From Paenibacillus dendritiformis (GTDB taxonomy: Bacteria; Bacillota; Bacilli; Paenibacillales; Paenibacillaceae), in contig NZ_OX216966.1 in the NCBI RefSeq assembly GCF_945605565.1, forward strand, positions 627,501 through 691,500: 64,000 nt of DNA, written 5' to 3'. A program made the position numbers and the translations under genes. Below are positions 9,684 to 19,186 of the stretch, piece by piece. The notes beneath the pieces are model-generated. The model saw nothing but the letters and a program-made list of their open reading frames with translations, did no database searches and was not told where the DNA came from. The stretch's first letter is position 1; each line of letters begins with the position of its first letter.

Positions 9684-10484
9684 TTGTATAACGTGGTCGG
9701 CGTCCGCTTCAAGAGAGCGGGCAAAATATATTACTTCGATCCGGTGGAATGGCCGGTTCAGCGGGATGAGCACGTTATCGTCGAGACGGCGCGGGGAATC
9801 GAATACGGCAAAGTCGTCATCGGCCCGAAGACGGTCGGCGAGAATGATGTCGTACTTCCCTTGAAGAAGGTAATCCGCATTGCCAATGAGGCCGACGCTA
9901 CGCTGGTGGATTCGAACCGGCAGGCGGCGAAGGATGCCTTCACGACTTGCATGGACAAGATACGGGCTCATCAGTTGAAGATGAAGCTGGTTGATGTCGA
10001 ATATACATTTGATCGGAACAAAATTATTTTCTATTTCACGGCCGAAGGACGAGTAGATTTCCGAGAGCTGGTCAAAGACCTGGCAAGCGTATTCCGGACC
10101 CGGATCGAGCTGCGGCAGATTGGGGTACGGGATGAAGCGAAGATGCTCGGCGGCATCGGCCCGTGCGGCCGGGTCCTATGTTGTTCGTCCTGGCTCGGCG
10201 ATTTCGAGCCGGTCTCGATCAAGATGGCCAAAGATCAGAATTTATCGTTGAATCCTACCAAAATTTCCGGCCTGTGCGGCCGGCTCATGTGCTGCTTGAA
10301 ATACGAGCATGATAATTATGAGAGCGTCAAGGAAGAGCTTCCGGCGGTAGGGAAATGGGTAGTCACGTCGATCGGCGAGGGCAAGGTCGTCGGCCTGAAT
10401 GCCGGTGAACGGAAGGTTCACGTTCAATTGGCGGATATCAGCAAAGTGAAGGAGTTTCCTTTTGACGACGTCGTATTGAAATAA
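9684..10484 (+). CDS. ricT: RicT (YaaT), PSP1-domain subunit of the RicAFT complex
   Basis: 266-residue PSP1-domain protein. In B. subtilis RicT joins RicA and RicF in a complex carrying [4Fe-4S] clusters that steers RNase Y processing and is needed for normal sporulation, competence and biofilm formation. The cluster cysteines are present as GPCGRVLCC (C161, C166, C167) and GLCGRLMCC (C198, C203, C204), the same numbering as in B. subtilis. TTG 9684 is used because AAGGAGGT lies 6 nt upstream and it directly abuts the holB stop. It is probably co-transcribed with holB and yabA. Confidence 0.94.
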   Translation: MYNVVGVRFKRAGKIYYFDPVEWPVQRDEHVIVETARGIEYGKVVIGPKTVGENDVVLPLKKVIRIANEADATLVDSNRQAAKDAFTTCMDKIRAHQLKMKLVDVEYTFDRNKIIFYFTAEGRVDFRELVKDLASVFRTRIELRQIGVRDEAKMLGGIGPCGRVLCCSSWLGDFEPVSIKMAKDQNLSLNPTKISGLCGRLMCCLKYEHDNYESVKEELPAVGKWVVTSIGEGKVVGLNAGERKVHVQLADISKVKEFPFDDVVLK

Positions 10485-10517
10485 TGAAGCGTACTTTTCA
10501 CGCTCTGGGGTGGGAAC

Positions 10518-10907
10518 TTGGAGAAGAAAGACATTTTTGCGCAAATTCATGATATGGAAACGCATATGGGAGACCTTCATCAAGAGCTGGGTGCGCTGAA
10601 ATACGTCGTCAAGGAGCTGCTGGAAGAGAATCAACGCCTTCGCATGGAGAACCAGCGGCTGCGCCAATTGCTCCATCAGGAGCATCAGGATCAGCAGCCG
10701 GAATCCCCTGTCGCAGCAGAAGGAGCATCGGCACCCGCAGCGGATGCCCTGAACCCCGAAGGGGAAGAGCAGGAGAGTGTGGTAGGCGAAGGATACGACA
10801 ACTTAGCGCGGCTGTATCATGAAGGCTTTCATATTTGCAACGTCTATTATGGGCATTTACGAACGGAAGGCGACTGCTTGTTCTGTCTGTCCTTCCTAAA
10901 TAAATAA
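10518..10907 (+). CDS. yabA: Replication initiation control protein YabA
   Basis: 129-residue regulator that bridges DnaA and the DnaN clamp to limit re-initiation of replication (known from B. subtilis). An N-terminal heptad coiled coil (about 1-58) drives tetramer formation, an acidic Pro/Ala/Glu linker follows (59-92), and the C-terminal zinc domain carries [18 protein letters not shown] and [12 protein letters not shown] with H105, C107, C120 and C123. The start is TTG 10518, matching the homologue's MDKKELF-like beginning. It ends an apparent tmk-to-yabA gene run and is followed by a strong terminator. Confidence 0.94.
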   Translation: MEKKDIFAQIHDMETHMGDLHQELGALKYVVKELLEENQRLRMENQRLRQLLHQEHQDQQPESPVAAEGASAPAADALNPEGEEQESVVGEGYDNLARLYHEGFHICNVYYGHLRTEGDCLFCLSFLNK

Positions 10908-10912
10908 CGAGG

Positions 10913-10955
10913 GCCGTAGGTGATGGGGAATCGGATTCCTGCCTACGGCTTTTCT
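10913..10955 (+). terminator. Terminator after yabA
   Basis: Perfect 8-bp stem GCCGTAGG (10913-10920) / CCTACGGC (10942-10949) followed by TTTTCTTC, 6 nt past the yabA stop. Confidence 0.85.
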
Positions 10956-11021
10956 TCATATCCAGGCTGCATCGGACAGGCTATATAATGACATGAGACA
11001 GGAAGGAGTTACCGATATAGA

Positions 11022-11813
11022 ATGAAGGAACACGGTAAGGAGAGCGGCATCCTGCAGCCTTCGGAACGGCTTGATGACCTGCTGACCCACGAGCTTCGCA
11101 TCATTCAGAGCCCGGAGGTGTTCAGCTTCTCGATGGATGCCGTTCTGCTGGCGCGCTTCGCCACGGTGCCTGCCAAGGGCCGCATTATGGATCTGTGCAC
11201 CGGCAACGGGGTCATTCCGCTGCTGCTGTCGACGCGGACAAGAGCCGCGATCGAAGGGCTGGAGATCCAGCCGCGCTTGGCGGACATGGCTCGCCGCAGC
11301 GTTGCCCTGAACGGGCTGGAGGAGCGCATCCGGATTCACGAAGGGGATCTGAAGCAGTTCGAACCGGATGCGGACCGGCCGTTCTATGAGCTGATTACGG
11401 TGAATCCGCCGTATATGCCGCTGCAGGCCGGAGAGCCGAAGCTGAGCGAGCATCAGGCGCTTGCCCGCCATGAGCTGGCATGCACGCTGGAGGATGTAAT
11501 TGCGCAGGCTGCTCGCTGGCTGCGAACGGGCGGCAAGCTGGCGATGGTGCATCGCGCCTCCCGGTTGGGCGATATCATCGCCTTGATGCGGGCATACCGG
11601 GTCGAGCCGAAGCGCATCCGCCTCGTGCATCCGCGCATCGGAATGGAAGCGAATATGGTGCTGATCGAAGCGGTGCGGGACGGCAAGCCGGACGTGCGTA
11701 TTCTCCCGCCGTTAATCGTTTATAATGAAGGAAATACGTATTGCCAGGAACTAATGGATATTTATTACGGCGAGTCGCCGCAGTTGAAGGATGGGTCACA
11801 TGGAGATCAATGA
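11022..11813 (+). CDS. tRNA1(Val) (adenine37-N6)-methyltransferase-type protein, YabB-like
   Basis: SAM-dependent methyltransferase of 263 residues. It has the class I SAM motif DLCTGNGVIPLLL (about 57-69) and the N6-adenine catalytic motif NPPY at 128-131. This matches the TrmN6/YabB family, which methylates A37 of tRNA1(Val) in E. coli; the tRNA target in this organism is inferred. ATG 11022 follows AGGAAGGAG. The stop overlaps the start of rsmI by 14 nt. In B. subtilis a small GIY-YIG gene (yazA) lies between these two genes; it is absent here. Confidence 0.87.
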   Translation: MKEHGKESGILQPSERLDDLLTHELRIIQSPEVFSFSMDAVLLARFATVPAKGRIMDLCTGNGVIPLLLSTRTRAAIEGLEIQPRLADMARRSVALNGLEERIRIHEGDLKQFEPDADRPFYELITVNPPYMPLQAGEPKLSEHQALARHELACTLEDVIAQAARWLRTGGKLAMVHRASRLGDIIALMRAYRVEPKRIRLVHPRIGMEANMVLIEAVRDGKPDVRILPPLIVYNEGNTYCQELMDIYYGESPQLKDGSHGDQ

Positions 11814-12708
11814 GCAATTCAGCTATGAGGAGAAGGATGGAGGCGGCCGGCTGTATCTCGTCGGCACCCCGATTGGCAATCTGGAGGATATGACATACCG
11901 GGCCGTGCGGATGCTCCGGGAAGCGGATATCATTGCGGCGGAGGATACGCGCGAGACGCGCAAGCTGCTCAGCCACTTCGAGATTCAAGGCAAGACGTTA
12001 TACAGTTATCATGAGCATAATAAGCAGGCCAGCGGTCCAGAACTGATTCGGTTGATGCAGGAAGGAAAGCGTATCGCCCTCGTGAGCGACGCCGGGCTTC
12101 CGGCCATATCCGACCCGGGCGCCGATCTGGCGGCGATGGCGATCGAAGCGGAGCTGCCGGTCATCCCGATCCCCGGACCGAATGCGGCGTTGTCCGCGCT
12201 TATCGCTTCCGGGCTGCCGACGGAGCGATTCACCTTCGTCGGGTTCTTGCCCCGGGAGAAGAAGCGGGCTGCTGACATTTTGGCTTCCTTGGCGGCGGAA
12301 GCGGGTACATTGCTTTTTTATGAATCGCCGCATCGGGTGGAGAAGACGCTGGAACGGATGGCCGAAGTCTTCGGTTCCGGGCGGCGTGTCGCGCTGGCGC
12401 GCGAGCTGACGAAGCGGTACGAGCATTTTGTGCGCGGGACGATTGCGGATTGTCTGGCCTTTCTTCAGGAGAAGCCTCCGCTTGGAGAGTACTGCATCGT
12501 CGTGGAAGGCGGCGGAAGCAGTGGAGGGACCGGGGCGGACATCGTCTGGTGGAGCGAGCTGACCGAGCAGGAGCATGTGGCGCATTATGAGGAGCAGGGG
12601 ATAGCCCGCAAAGAGGCGATGAAGCAGGCGGCCAAGGATAGAGGCGTCTCGAAGCGGGACATCTATGAAGCGCTGCTCCAGGAGAAGCGGGAAGAAGACG
12701 GCAAATGA
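11800..12708 (+). CDS. rsmI: 16S rRNA 2'-O-methyltransferase RsmI
   Basis: Tetrapyrrole-methylase-fold enzyme of 302 residues that 2'-O-methylates C1402 of 16S rRNA. The signature motifs are LYLVGTPIGNLEDMTYRA (near 20-37), AAEDTRETRKLL, LVSDAGLPAISDPGA and GPNAALSALIASGL. ATG 11800 is preferred over ATG 11791 because GAAGGATGG at 11786-11794 overlaps the earlier codon. It overlaps the preceding methyltransferase gene, so the pair is probably translated together. Confidence 0.93.
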   Translation: MEINEQFSYEEKDGGGRLYLVGTPIGNLEDMTYRAVRMLREADIIAAEDTRETRKLLSHFEIQGKTLYSYHEHNKQASGPELIRLMQEGKRIALVSDAGLPAISDPGADLAAMAIEAELPVIPIPGPNAALSALIASGLPTERFTFVGFLPREKKRAADILASLAAEAGTLLFYESPHRVEKTLERMAEVFGSGRRVALARELTKRYEHFVRGTIADCLAFLQEKPPLGEYCIVVEGGGSSGGTGADIVWWSELTEQEHVAHYEEQGIARKEAMKQAAKDRGVSKRDIYEALLQEKREEDGK

Positions 12709-12830
12709 TGATTCCGGCTCATTCCTATGGGCCGGCCGGAGGGTCCGGAAGTAGGGGCCATAAGGCATAGTTCCCTGTGGCTGCCTGTTCACAAAGGCCT
12801 GGTGAGTACCCTCTACAAGGCAAAAAAAGA

Positions 12831-12860
12831 CCTTCATGGTCGGGTTCTAAACCATGAAGG
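12831..12860 (-). terminator. Terminator of abrB
   Basis: Perfect 10-bp stem CCTTCATGGT / ACCATGAAGG with a 10-nt loop. On the plus strand A-runs precede it at 12822-12828, so the T-tract is on the minus strand and the signal ends abrB. A weaker stem (AGGTTA about 12881 / TAACCT) followed by eight T near 12921-12928 may serve rsmI on the plus strand. Confidence 0.8.
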
Positions 12861-12926
12861 CACCAAGGAAGATATGAAAAAGGTTAGAATTAACAAGTTG
12901 ATTAGTGCTATTATAACCTATTTTTT

Positions 12927-13181
12927 TTATTTTGTCACAGGTTGAGGGATTTCTGATATACATTCGTGGCAAACAATTTTTCCTTTGAAGTATGTAACGT
13001 TCTCTGCATTGCCGCAGAAGATGCAGGCAGGCTCGTATTTTTTGAGCATGATGCGCTCTCCATCCACGTAAATCTCCAGCGCATCTTTTTCACCAATGCC
13101 CAAGGTGCGGCGAAGCTCGATTGGAATAACGACACGACCCAGTTCATCAACTTTGCGAACGATACCAGTGGACTTCATCAT
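12927..13181 (-). CDS. abrB: Transition-state regulator AbrB, zinc-knuckle variant
   Basis: 84-residue swapped-hairpin DNA-binding protein. The N-terminal half KSTGIVRKVDELGRVVIP with ELRRTLGI and DALEIYVDGERIMLKKY is nearly identical to B. subtilis AbrB, the repressor of stationary-phase genes. The C-terminal half is different: it has CIFCGN and IVCHECISE, two CxxC pairs that could bind zinc, in place of the usual multimerisation tail. The minus-strand start is at 13181 (ATGATG), 9 nt after GAGGAGA. It lies between rsmI and a convergent neighbour order like B. subtilis yabC-abrB. A promoter and Spo0A box are read at 13220-13277. Confidence 0.92.
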   Translation of the reverse strand: MMKSTGIVRKVDELGRVVIPIELRRTLGIGEKDALEIYVDGERIMLKKYEPACIFCGNAENVTYFKGKIVCHECISEIPQPVTK

Positions 13182-13219
13182 ATTCAACGCTCTCCTCTTA
13201 ATTACATAATGTGTCATGA

Positions 13220-13277
13220 TTCGACAATTTTCTGATTGACTGTTTATTATCGTACCAACCATTCCCATATTAGTCAA
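13220..13277 (-). promoter_or_regulatory. abrB promoter with downstream Spo0A box
   Basis: On the minus strand, TTGACT (13277-13272), a 17-nt spacer and TACGAT (13254-13249) form a sigma-A promoter with a start near 13242. The exact Spo0A box TGTCGAA lies at 13226-13220, about +16 to +22. Repression of abrB by Spo0A bound just downstream of the start is known in B. subtilis. The rest of the 13182-13551 gap is AT-rich, with no other site I can support. Confidence 0.65.
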
Positions 13278-13551
13278 CCTATAAAATGGATATTTTTTAT
13301 GCTAATTTATGGTTTTTATTTATTTTTTATCTGATTTTTAACTGATTTTAACGTATCTATTCCCGTTTTTACGCTTTGATGGTATTATATGTTATCTGTT
13401 TTCCGTCAGGCGCTACGAATCCGCCGTATTTCGACAACTCCGCCAAATGTGAAAACGATGTCGAAATGGAACGGATGTCATTTTATAGTCGATTGCTATG
13501 TCTGAAGCGGGCGCTGCGCTGTATCCGTAACATGAAACCAAGGAGGGAAAC

Positions 13552-14841
13552 ATGATGCTGCAAGAAGAAAAAGTGTTCAAGGATCCGGTTCATAATTATG
13601 TGCATGTCCAAGATCGGACAATATGGGATCTGATCAATACGAGCGAATTTCAACGGCTGCGTCGGATCCGCCAGTTGGGGACTTCCTATTTCACGTTCCA
13701 TGGGGCGGAGCATAGCCGCTTCTCCCATTCCCTCGGCGTATATGAGATTACGCGCCGGATCATTTCTCAATTCGAACGGAACCGGTATGCGGATTGGCCG
13801 GAAGAAGAAGGACTGCTCGCCCTGTGTGCCGCCCTGCTGCATGATGTGGGACACGGCCCGTTCTCCCATTCGATCGAAGAGGCCTTCGGCATGTTCCACG
13901 AGGACTGGACCTGCCGTATTATATTGGAAGATACTGAGATCCGCCGCGTGCTGGCGAGGATCGATCCCGGGTTCCCGGAGAAGGTGGCATCCGTCATTCG
14001 CAAATCGTATGCATCCCCGATTGTCGTTAACCTTGTGTCCGGACCGCTTGATGCTGATCGGATGGATTATTTGCTGCGGGATGCCTATTTCACCGGCGTC
14101 AATTATGGCACCTTCGATCTTGATCGGATCTTGAGGCTTCTGCGCCCGCATAAGGGGCGCATCGTCGTGAAGGAGAGCGGCATGCATGCGGTGGAGCATT
14201 ACTTGCTCTCCCGTTATGAGATGTACTGGCAGGTATACTTCCATCCGGTGACCCGCAGCTCCGAGATGCTGCTGCGGCATATCTTCAAGCGGGCGGCGGA
14301 GTTGTACCGGGAAGGGTTTGCTTTTCGATTCTTTTTGCCGCCGCTTACCTCGCTGTTCGAGGGGACGATTGGGACCTCGGATTATCTGCAGCTGGATGAA
14401 GCCCTGGTCCAGACGACGTTCATGCAGTGGCGCCTGGAGAAGGATGAGCGGTTGGCCGACTTGTGCGAGCGGTTCATGGAGCGTAAACTATACAAATATA
14501 TTGAGACGGATCAGCTGGACAAAGCGACGGAGCGCCGGCTGTCCCAAATATGGACGGAAGCGGGACTGGATCCGGAGTACGACTTGATGTTCGATTCGCC
14601 TTCGGACAATCCGTACGATGTGTACCGGGTAGGCGATGAGCCGACGCAGCAGCATATTTTGCTGCTTGATCCGTATGGCCGCGTGATGGAGCTGTCGAAG
14701 AAATCGGATATTGTCCGCTCGATCAGCGGCATCCGGAGAGGGAAGCATTATATTTACTTTCCGAAGGACAAGCTGGAAGCGGTCCAGCATGCGCTGCCTG
14801 CTGATGTGCGGCAGTTGTTCCTGTCCGGCGAGATTGGATAA
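13552..14841 (+). CDS. HD-superfamily phosphohydrolase, YwfO/dGTPase-like
   Basis: 429-residue HD-domain protein. Metal ligands are visible in HGAEHSRFSHSLGVYEI (H in FSHSLG, about residue 60), ALLHDVGHGPFSHSIEE (HD at about 99-100) and the later Asp in SGPLDADRMDYLLRDA. This arrangement matches the YwfO/SAMHD1-like dNTP triphosphohydrolase group; the substrate is inferred. It starts at ATG 13552 with AAGGAGG 5 nt upstream (ATG 13555 is equally possible). It occupies the place of metS in B. subtilis, between abrB and tatD. Confidence 0.85.
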   Translation: MMLQEEKVFKDPVHNYVHVQDRTIWDLINTSEFQRLRRIRQLGTSYFTFHGAEHSRFSHSLGVYEITRRIISQFERNRYADWPEEEGLLALCAALLHDVGHGPFSHSIEEAFGMFHEDWTCRIILEDTEIRRVLARIDPGFPEKVASVIRKSYASPIVVNLVSGPLDADRMDYLLRDAYFTGVNYGTFDLDRILRLLRPHKGRIVVKESGMHAVEHYLLSRYEMYWQVYFHPVTRSSEMLLRHIFKRAAELYREGFAFRFFLPPLTSLFEGTIGTSDYLQLDEALVQTTFMQWRLEKDERLADLCERFMERKLYKYIETDQLDKATERRLSQIWTEAGLDPEYDLMFDSPSDNPYDVYRVGDEPTQQHILLLDPYGRVMELSKKSDIVRSISGIRRGKHYIYFPKDKLEAVQHALPADVRQLFLSGEIG

Positions 14842-14951
14842 CGGCTGCCTGCCGCTTCATCTCTGGAGGGCGGGAAGCGATCCCGAACGGCAGCAAGCCG
14901 GACGTTCATTCGGGAAGATAAGCATACCATCATCATGAAGGAGTGACTTCG

Positions 14952-15719
14952 ATGTTATTTGATACGCATACCCATTTAGATAATGAGGCTTTTGACGCCG
15001 ACCGGGAAGAGATCATCACCCGCGCCTTCGAGCAGGGAGTCACGAGAATGGTGAACGTAGGGTTCAACCGGGAGACGATCCCGACGACGATGGCATTGGC
15101 GGAGAAATACGAATTTATTTACGCCGCCGTGGGATGGCATCCAACCGATGCCATCACAATGAAGCCGGAGGATATGCAGTGGATTGCCGATCTGACAGAG
15201 CATGACAAGGTAGTTGCCATCGGGGAGATCGGGCTGGACTACCATTGGGACACGTCTCCTAAGGATGTGCAACAGCGCGTGTTCCGGGATCAGATCGGGC
15301 TGGCCCGCGAGCTGAAGCTGCCGATTATTATTCATAATCGCGACGCCCATGAGGATGTCGTCCGCATTTTGCGCGAAGAGAAGGCGAGCGAGGTGGGCGG
15401 CATCATGCACTCGTTCTCCGGAAGCTGGGAGACGGCCAAAATGTGCCTTGACATGGGATTCTATATTTCATTTGGCGGACCGATCACGTTCAAGAACGCG
15501 AAGCAGCCGAAGGAAGTGCTCGTCCGCATACCGGATGACCGGTTGCTGGTCGAGACGGACTCCCCATATTTAACGCCGCATCCATTTCGAGGAAAGCGAA
15601 ATGAGTCTGCTTATGTTCGTCTCGTTGCCGAAGCGGCAGCCGAATTGAAAGGAATGGAATTTGAAGAAATTTGCAGAATGACGACTGAAAATGCTTTGAC
15701 ATGTTTTGACATACGATGA
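14952..15719 (+). CDS. tatD: TatD-family metal-dependent DNase (YabD)
   Basis: 255-residue TIM-barrel hydrolase. FDTHTHLDNEAFDADR carries the first HxH pair, AIGEIGLDYHWD the Glu, IIIHNRDAHED and GIMHSFSG further His ligands, and LVETDSPYLTPHPFRGKRNE the final Asp. The family has 3'-5' DNase and D-Tyr-tRNA deacylase-like members; its cellular role here is not certain. ATG 14952 has GAAGGAG 8 nt upstream. In B. subtilis yabD also sits directly before yabE. Confidence 0.92.
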   Translation: MLFDTHTHLDNEAFDADREEIITRAFEQGVTRMVNVGFNRETIPTTMALAEKYEFIYAAVGWHPTDAITMKPEDMQWIADLTEHDKVVAIGEIGLDYHWDTSPKDVQQRVFRDQIGLARELKLPIIIHNRDAHEDVVRILREEKASEVGGIMHSFSGSWETAKMCLDMGFYISFGGPITFKNAKQPKEVLVRIPDDRLLVETDSPYLTPHPFRGKRNESAYVRLVAEAAAELKGMEFEEICRMTTENALTCFDIR

Positions 15720-15914
15720 AAATCGATGAAAAACCGATGAAATAAAGATGTAGGCCACCAAATAAGTGGATTCTATTGAGAAAATGCGAAATTGTTACTT
15801 TTTTTTAACCCTTTTTCGCTTAAAACGGAATTGATACTGTCTTTACAAGGTGATTACAAACACGATATGATTTCTCACAGATGTTCGAAACGAAAACTTG
15901 AATATTGTTCCAAC

Positions 15915-16210
15915 CAACCAGTATCGCTTAATCTCCTTGAGTGGAGAGCGGGGGAACCAAATGGCGTGTTGGCGGTGCATCTATGGCATGGCTGAACGCG
16001 TGGATTGATTCCTTGGGGTGAATTCGGTGCAGCCGAGCCATGAGCCGGTTCGCAGCGACAGGGCGACTCTCACAGCCCGAACCCGACAGCTAACCTCGTC
16101 AGCGTACGGAGAGAGGGGTCCTCGTGCGTCCTTAACTGATGACGTTTGGGTTTCAATGAGAAGCCATGATCAAGAGTCGCCTCTTACACTAGGCTTCTTT
16201 TGTTTTTCTC
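15915..16210 (+). ncRNA. Cyclic di-AMP riboswitch (ydaO/yuaA class) with terminator
   Basis: The gap between tatD and yabE carries the conserved ydaO-class words CGCTTAATCTCC, GAGAGCGGGGGAACCAAATGG, TTGGGGTGAATT, GAGCCGGTTCGCAGCGACAG, CGACTCTCACAGCCCGAACC and CGACAGCTAACCTCGTCAGC in order. A terminator follows: AGAAGCC (16159-16165) / GGCTTCT (16192-16198), with an inner AAGAG / CTCTT stem and a T-rich tail. Known members turn genes off when c-di-AMP binds, often in front of cell-wall remodelling genes, which fits yabE. Exact 5' bound is approximate. Between the terminator and yabE is a further hairpin at 16298-16321. Confidence 0.92.
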
Positions 16211-16297
16211 GAAATCTTCTTTTTTTGAATAAAGAAAAGAAAGACGTCATAGGTGTAAGGAACAGGAGGTGAGGAACAACCGTTACTGGTGTTGGTG

Positions 16298-16321
16298 CGA
16301 AGGAACCGCAAGGTTGCTTCG
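16298..16321 (+). other. GNRA-capped hairpin in the yabE leader
   Basis: CGAAG (16298-16302) pairs with CTTCG (16317-16321), and AACC (16304-16307) pairs with GGTT (16312-16315) around a GCAA tetraloop, with one G-G mismatch. It lies after the riboswitch terminator and about 80 nt before the yabE start. It has no T-tract, so it is not a terminator; it may be an mRNA-stability or processing structure. Confidence 0.5.
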
Positions 16322-16401
16322 TAAACATTCTTCAAATAGTCGCGTCAGCCAGAAATCATGCGTAACACTCGACGGCGGGACTATGTAAGGAGGACCGAGA
16401 A

Positions 16402-17514
16402 GTGGGACAGCTCGTTCAAGACGAAACCCATGAACCCCGATCATCCAGCATGTCGCTCGCAATGCGATGGAAGCATGAAAATGTTCGTATCGTCTCTGTC
16501 ATCATCGTTATGGCGGTTGTAATTACCTTGATAGCCGTATTATTTCAATACAACGCGTCCAAGAAGACGCTGTCCGTCTACGTGGATGGACGGGAAGAAG
16601 CTTTGGTAACCCGGGAATCGATGCTGCGCGATGTTTTGGATGAGCACGCGATAGCCGTTGGGGCCCATGATGTGGTATCGAAGCCGTTGGATTCTGACAT
16701 CGCCGATGGTGATCGGGTCATCATCGAGCGCGCCAAGCCGGTGAATATCGTGATGGGCGGCAAGAAGGCAACGCACTACACGACGAAGAAATCAGTCAAC
16801 GAAGCATTGATCGCTTTGAATATACCCGTCAAGCCGGAGGATAAGGTCATCCCTCAAAAAGAGACCGCCGTATCGCAAAATATGGATATCCGGATTATCG
16901 ACGTCCGCAAAAATGTGGAGGAGCGAAAAGTAAAAGTCCCGTTCCGGACGGTAAAAAAAGCCGATCCGACCTTAACGAAAGGGAAGACCAAGACCGTGCA
17001 AAAAGGCCAGGAAGGCCTGGTCATTCAGAAAATCGAGAAGGTTTACGAGGACGGCAAGCTCGTGTACTCCAAAATGGTGGACAAAAAGGTCAAAACGAAG
17101 CAAGTAAACCAAGTTGTGGCGTACGGCACCAAAAAAGAGCCGGAAGTCGCCGTGCTGTCCGTCAGCGGGGGTAGCAAGTCTGGCGGAAGCGTTGATTTCA
17201 ATTATAAAAAAGTGCTTAAAAATGTGGAATTGACCGCCTATACCGAACAGGAGGGCTCTGCAGGGTCGAAGACCGCCTCCGGCGCGATCGTATCCGAAGG
17301 CCGCACCATCGCCGTCGATCCGGACGTGATTCCGCTCGGCTGGTGGGTGTACATTGAAGGCATCGGATTCCGCCGCGCAGAAGATACCGGCGGCGCAGTC
17401 AAGGGCAACATCATTGACGTATACTTCGATAGCAGCAGCACCGTCCGCAAATTCGGCCGCAAACACGGATTTACTGTATATGTTATCGGTCCGGTGAAGC
17501 CGGAATTGAATTAA
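16402..17514 (+). CDS. yabE: G5/3D-domain cell-wall protein, YabE-like
   Basis: 370-residue membrane-anchored, Rpf-like cell-wall hydrolase candidate. A single transmembrane segment (about 29-50) is followed by two DUF348 repeats (about 55-155), a G5 domain (about 170-260) and a C-terminal 3D domain (about 275-365) with AVDPDVIPLGWWVYIEG and EDTGGAVKGNIIDVYFDS. The 3D domain carries the catalytic Asp residues of lytic transglycosylase-type enzymes. GTG 16402 has AAGGAGG 7 nt upstream. The long leader carries a c-di-AMP riboswitch, so expression should follow c-di-AMP level, linking wall remodelling to turgor control. A terminator follows. Confidence 0.92.
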   Translation: MGQLVQDETHEPRSSSMSLAMRWKHENVRIVSVIIVMAVVITLIAVLFQYNASKKTLSVYVDGREEALVTRESMLRDVLDEHAIAVGAHDVVSKPLDSDIADGDRVIIERAKPVNIVMGGKKATHYTTKKSVNEALIALNIPVKPEDKVIPQKETAVSQNMDIRIIDVRKNVEERKVKVPFRTVKKADPTLTKGKTKTVQKGQEGLVIQKIEKVYEDGKLVYSKMVDKKVKTKQVNQVVAYGTKKEPEVAVLSVSGGSKSGGSVDFNYKKVLKNVELTAYTEQEGSAGSKTASGAIVSEGRTIAVDPDVIPLGWWVYIEGIGFRRAEDTGGAVKGNIIDVYFDSSSTVRKFGRKHGFTVYVIGPVKPELN

Positions 17515-17560
17515 GGCGGCATTATAACATATAGTAAGATATAACGTTTTATGTCATTCT

Positions 17561-17588
17561 AAGAAGAGGGGTTTCCCTCTTCTTTTGT
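17561..17588 (+). terminator. Terminator after yabE
   Basis: Perfect 10-bp stem AAGAAGAGGG / CCCTCTTCTT with a GTTT loop (17561-17584), then T-rich sequence. Confidence 0.85.
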
Positions 17589-17635
17589 GTTTTTTACATA
17601 GAGGCGCCAGCGGGGACCGGAGAGGAGCAGCAGTT

Positions 17636-19133
<1,498 letters not shown>

Positions 19134-19186
19134 GCACCAAATGATGCATCTGCCCATAGGATGGTCGAAGAGAGGTGATCGATCCT

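Noticed and set aside
16269..16386. Small frame from GTG 16269 in the yabE leader, possible leader peptide
   Set aside because: The GTG overlaps the only purine-rich site (AGGAGGTG), leaving no spacing, and the peptide has no attenuator-like codon run.
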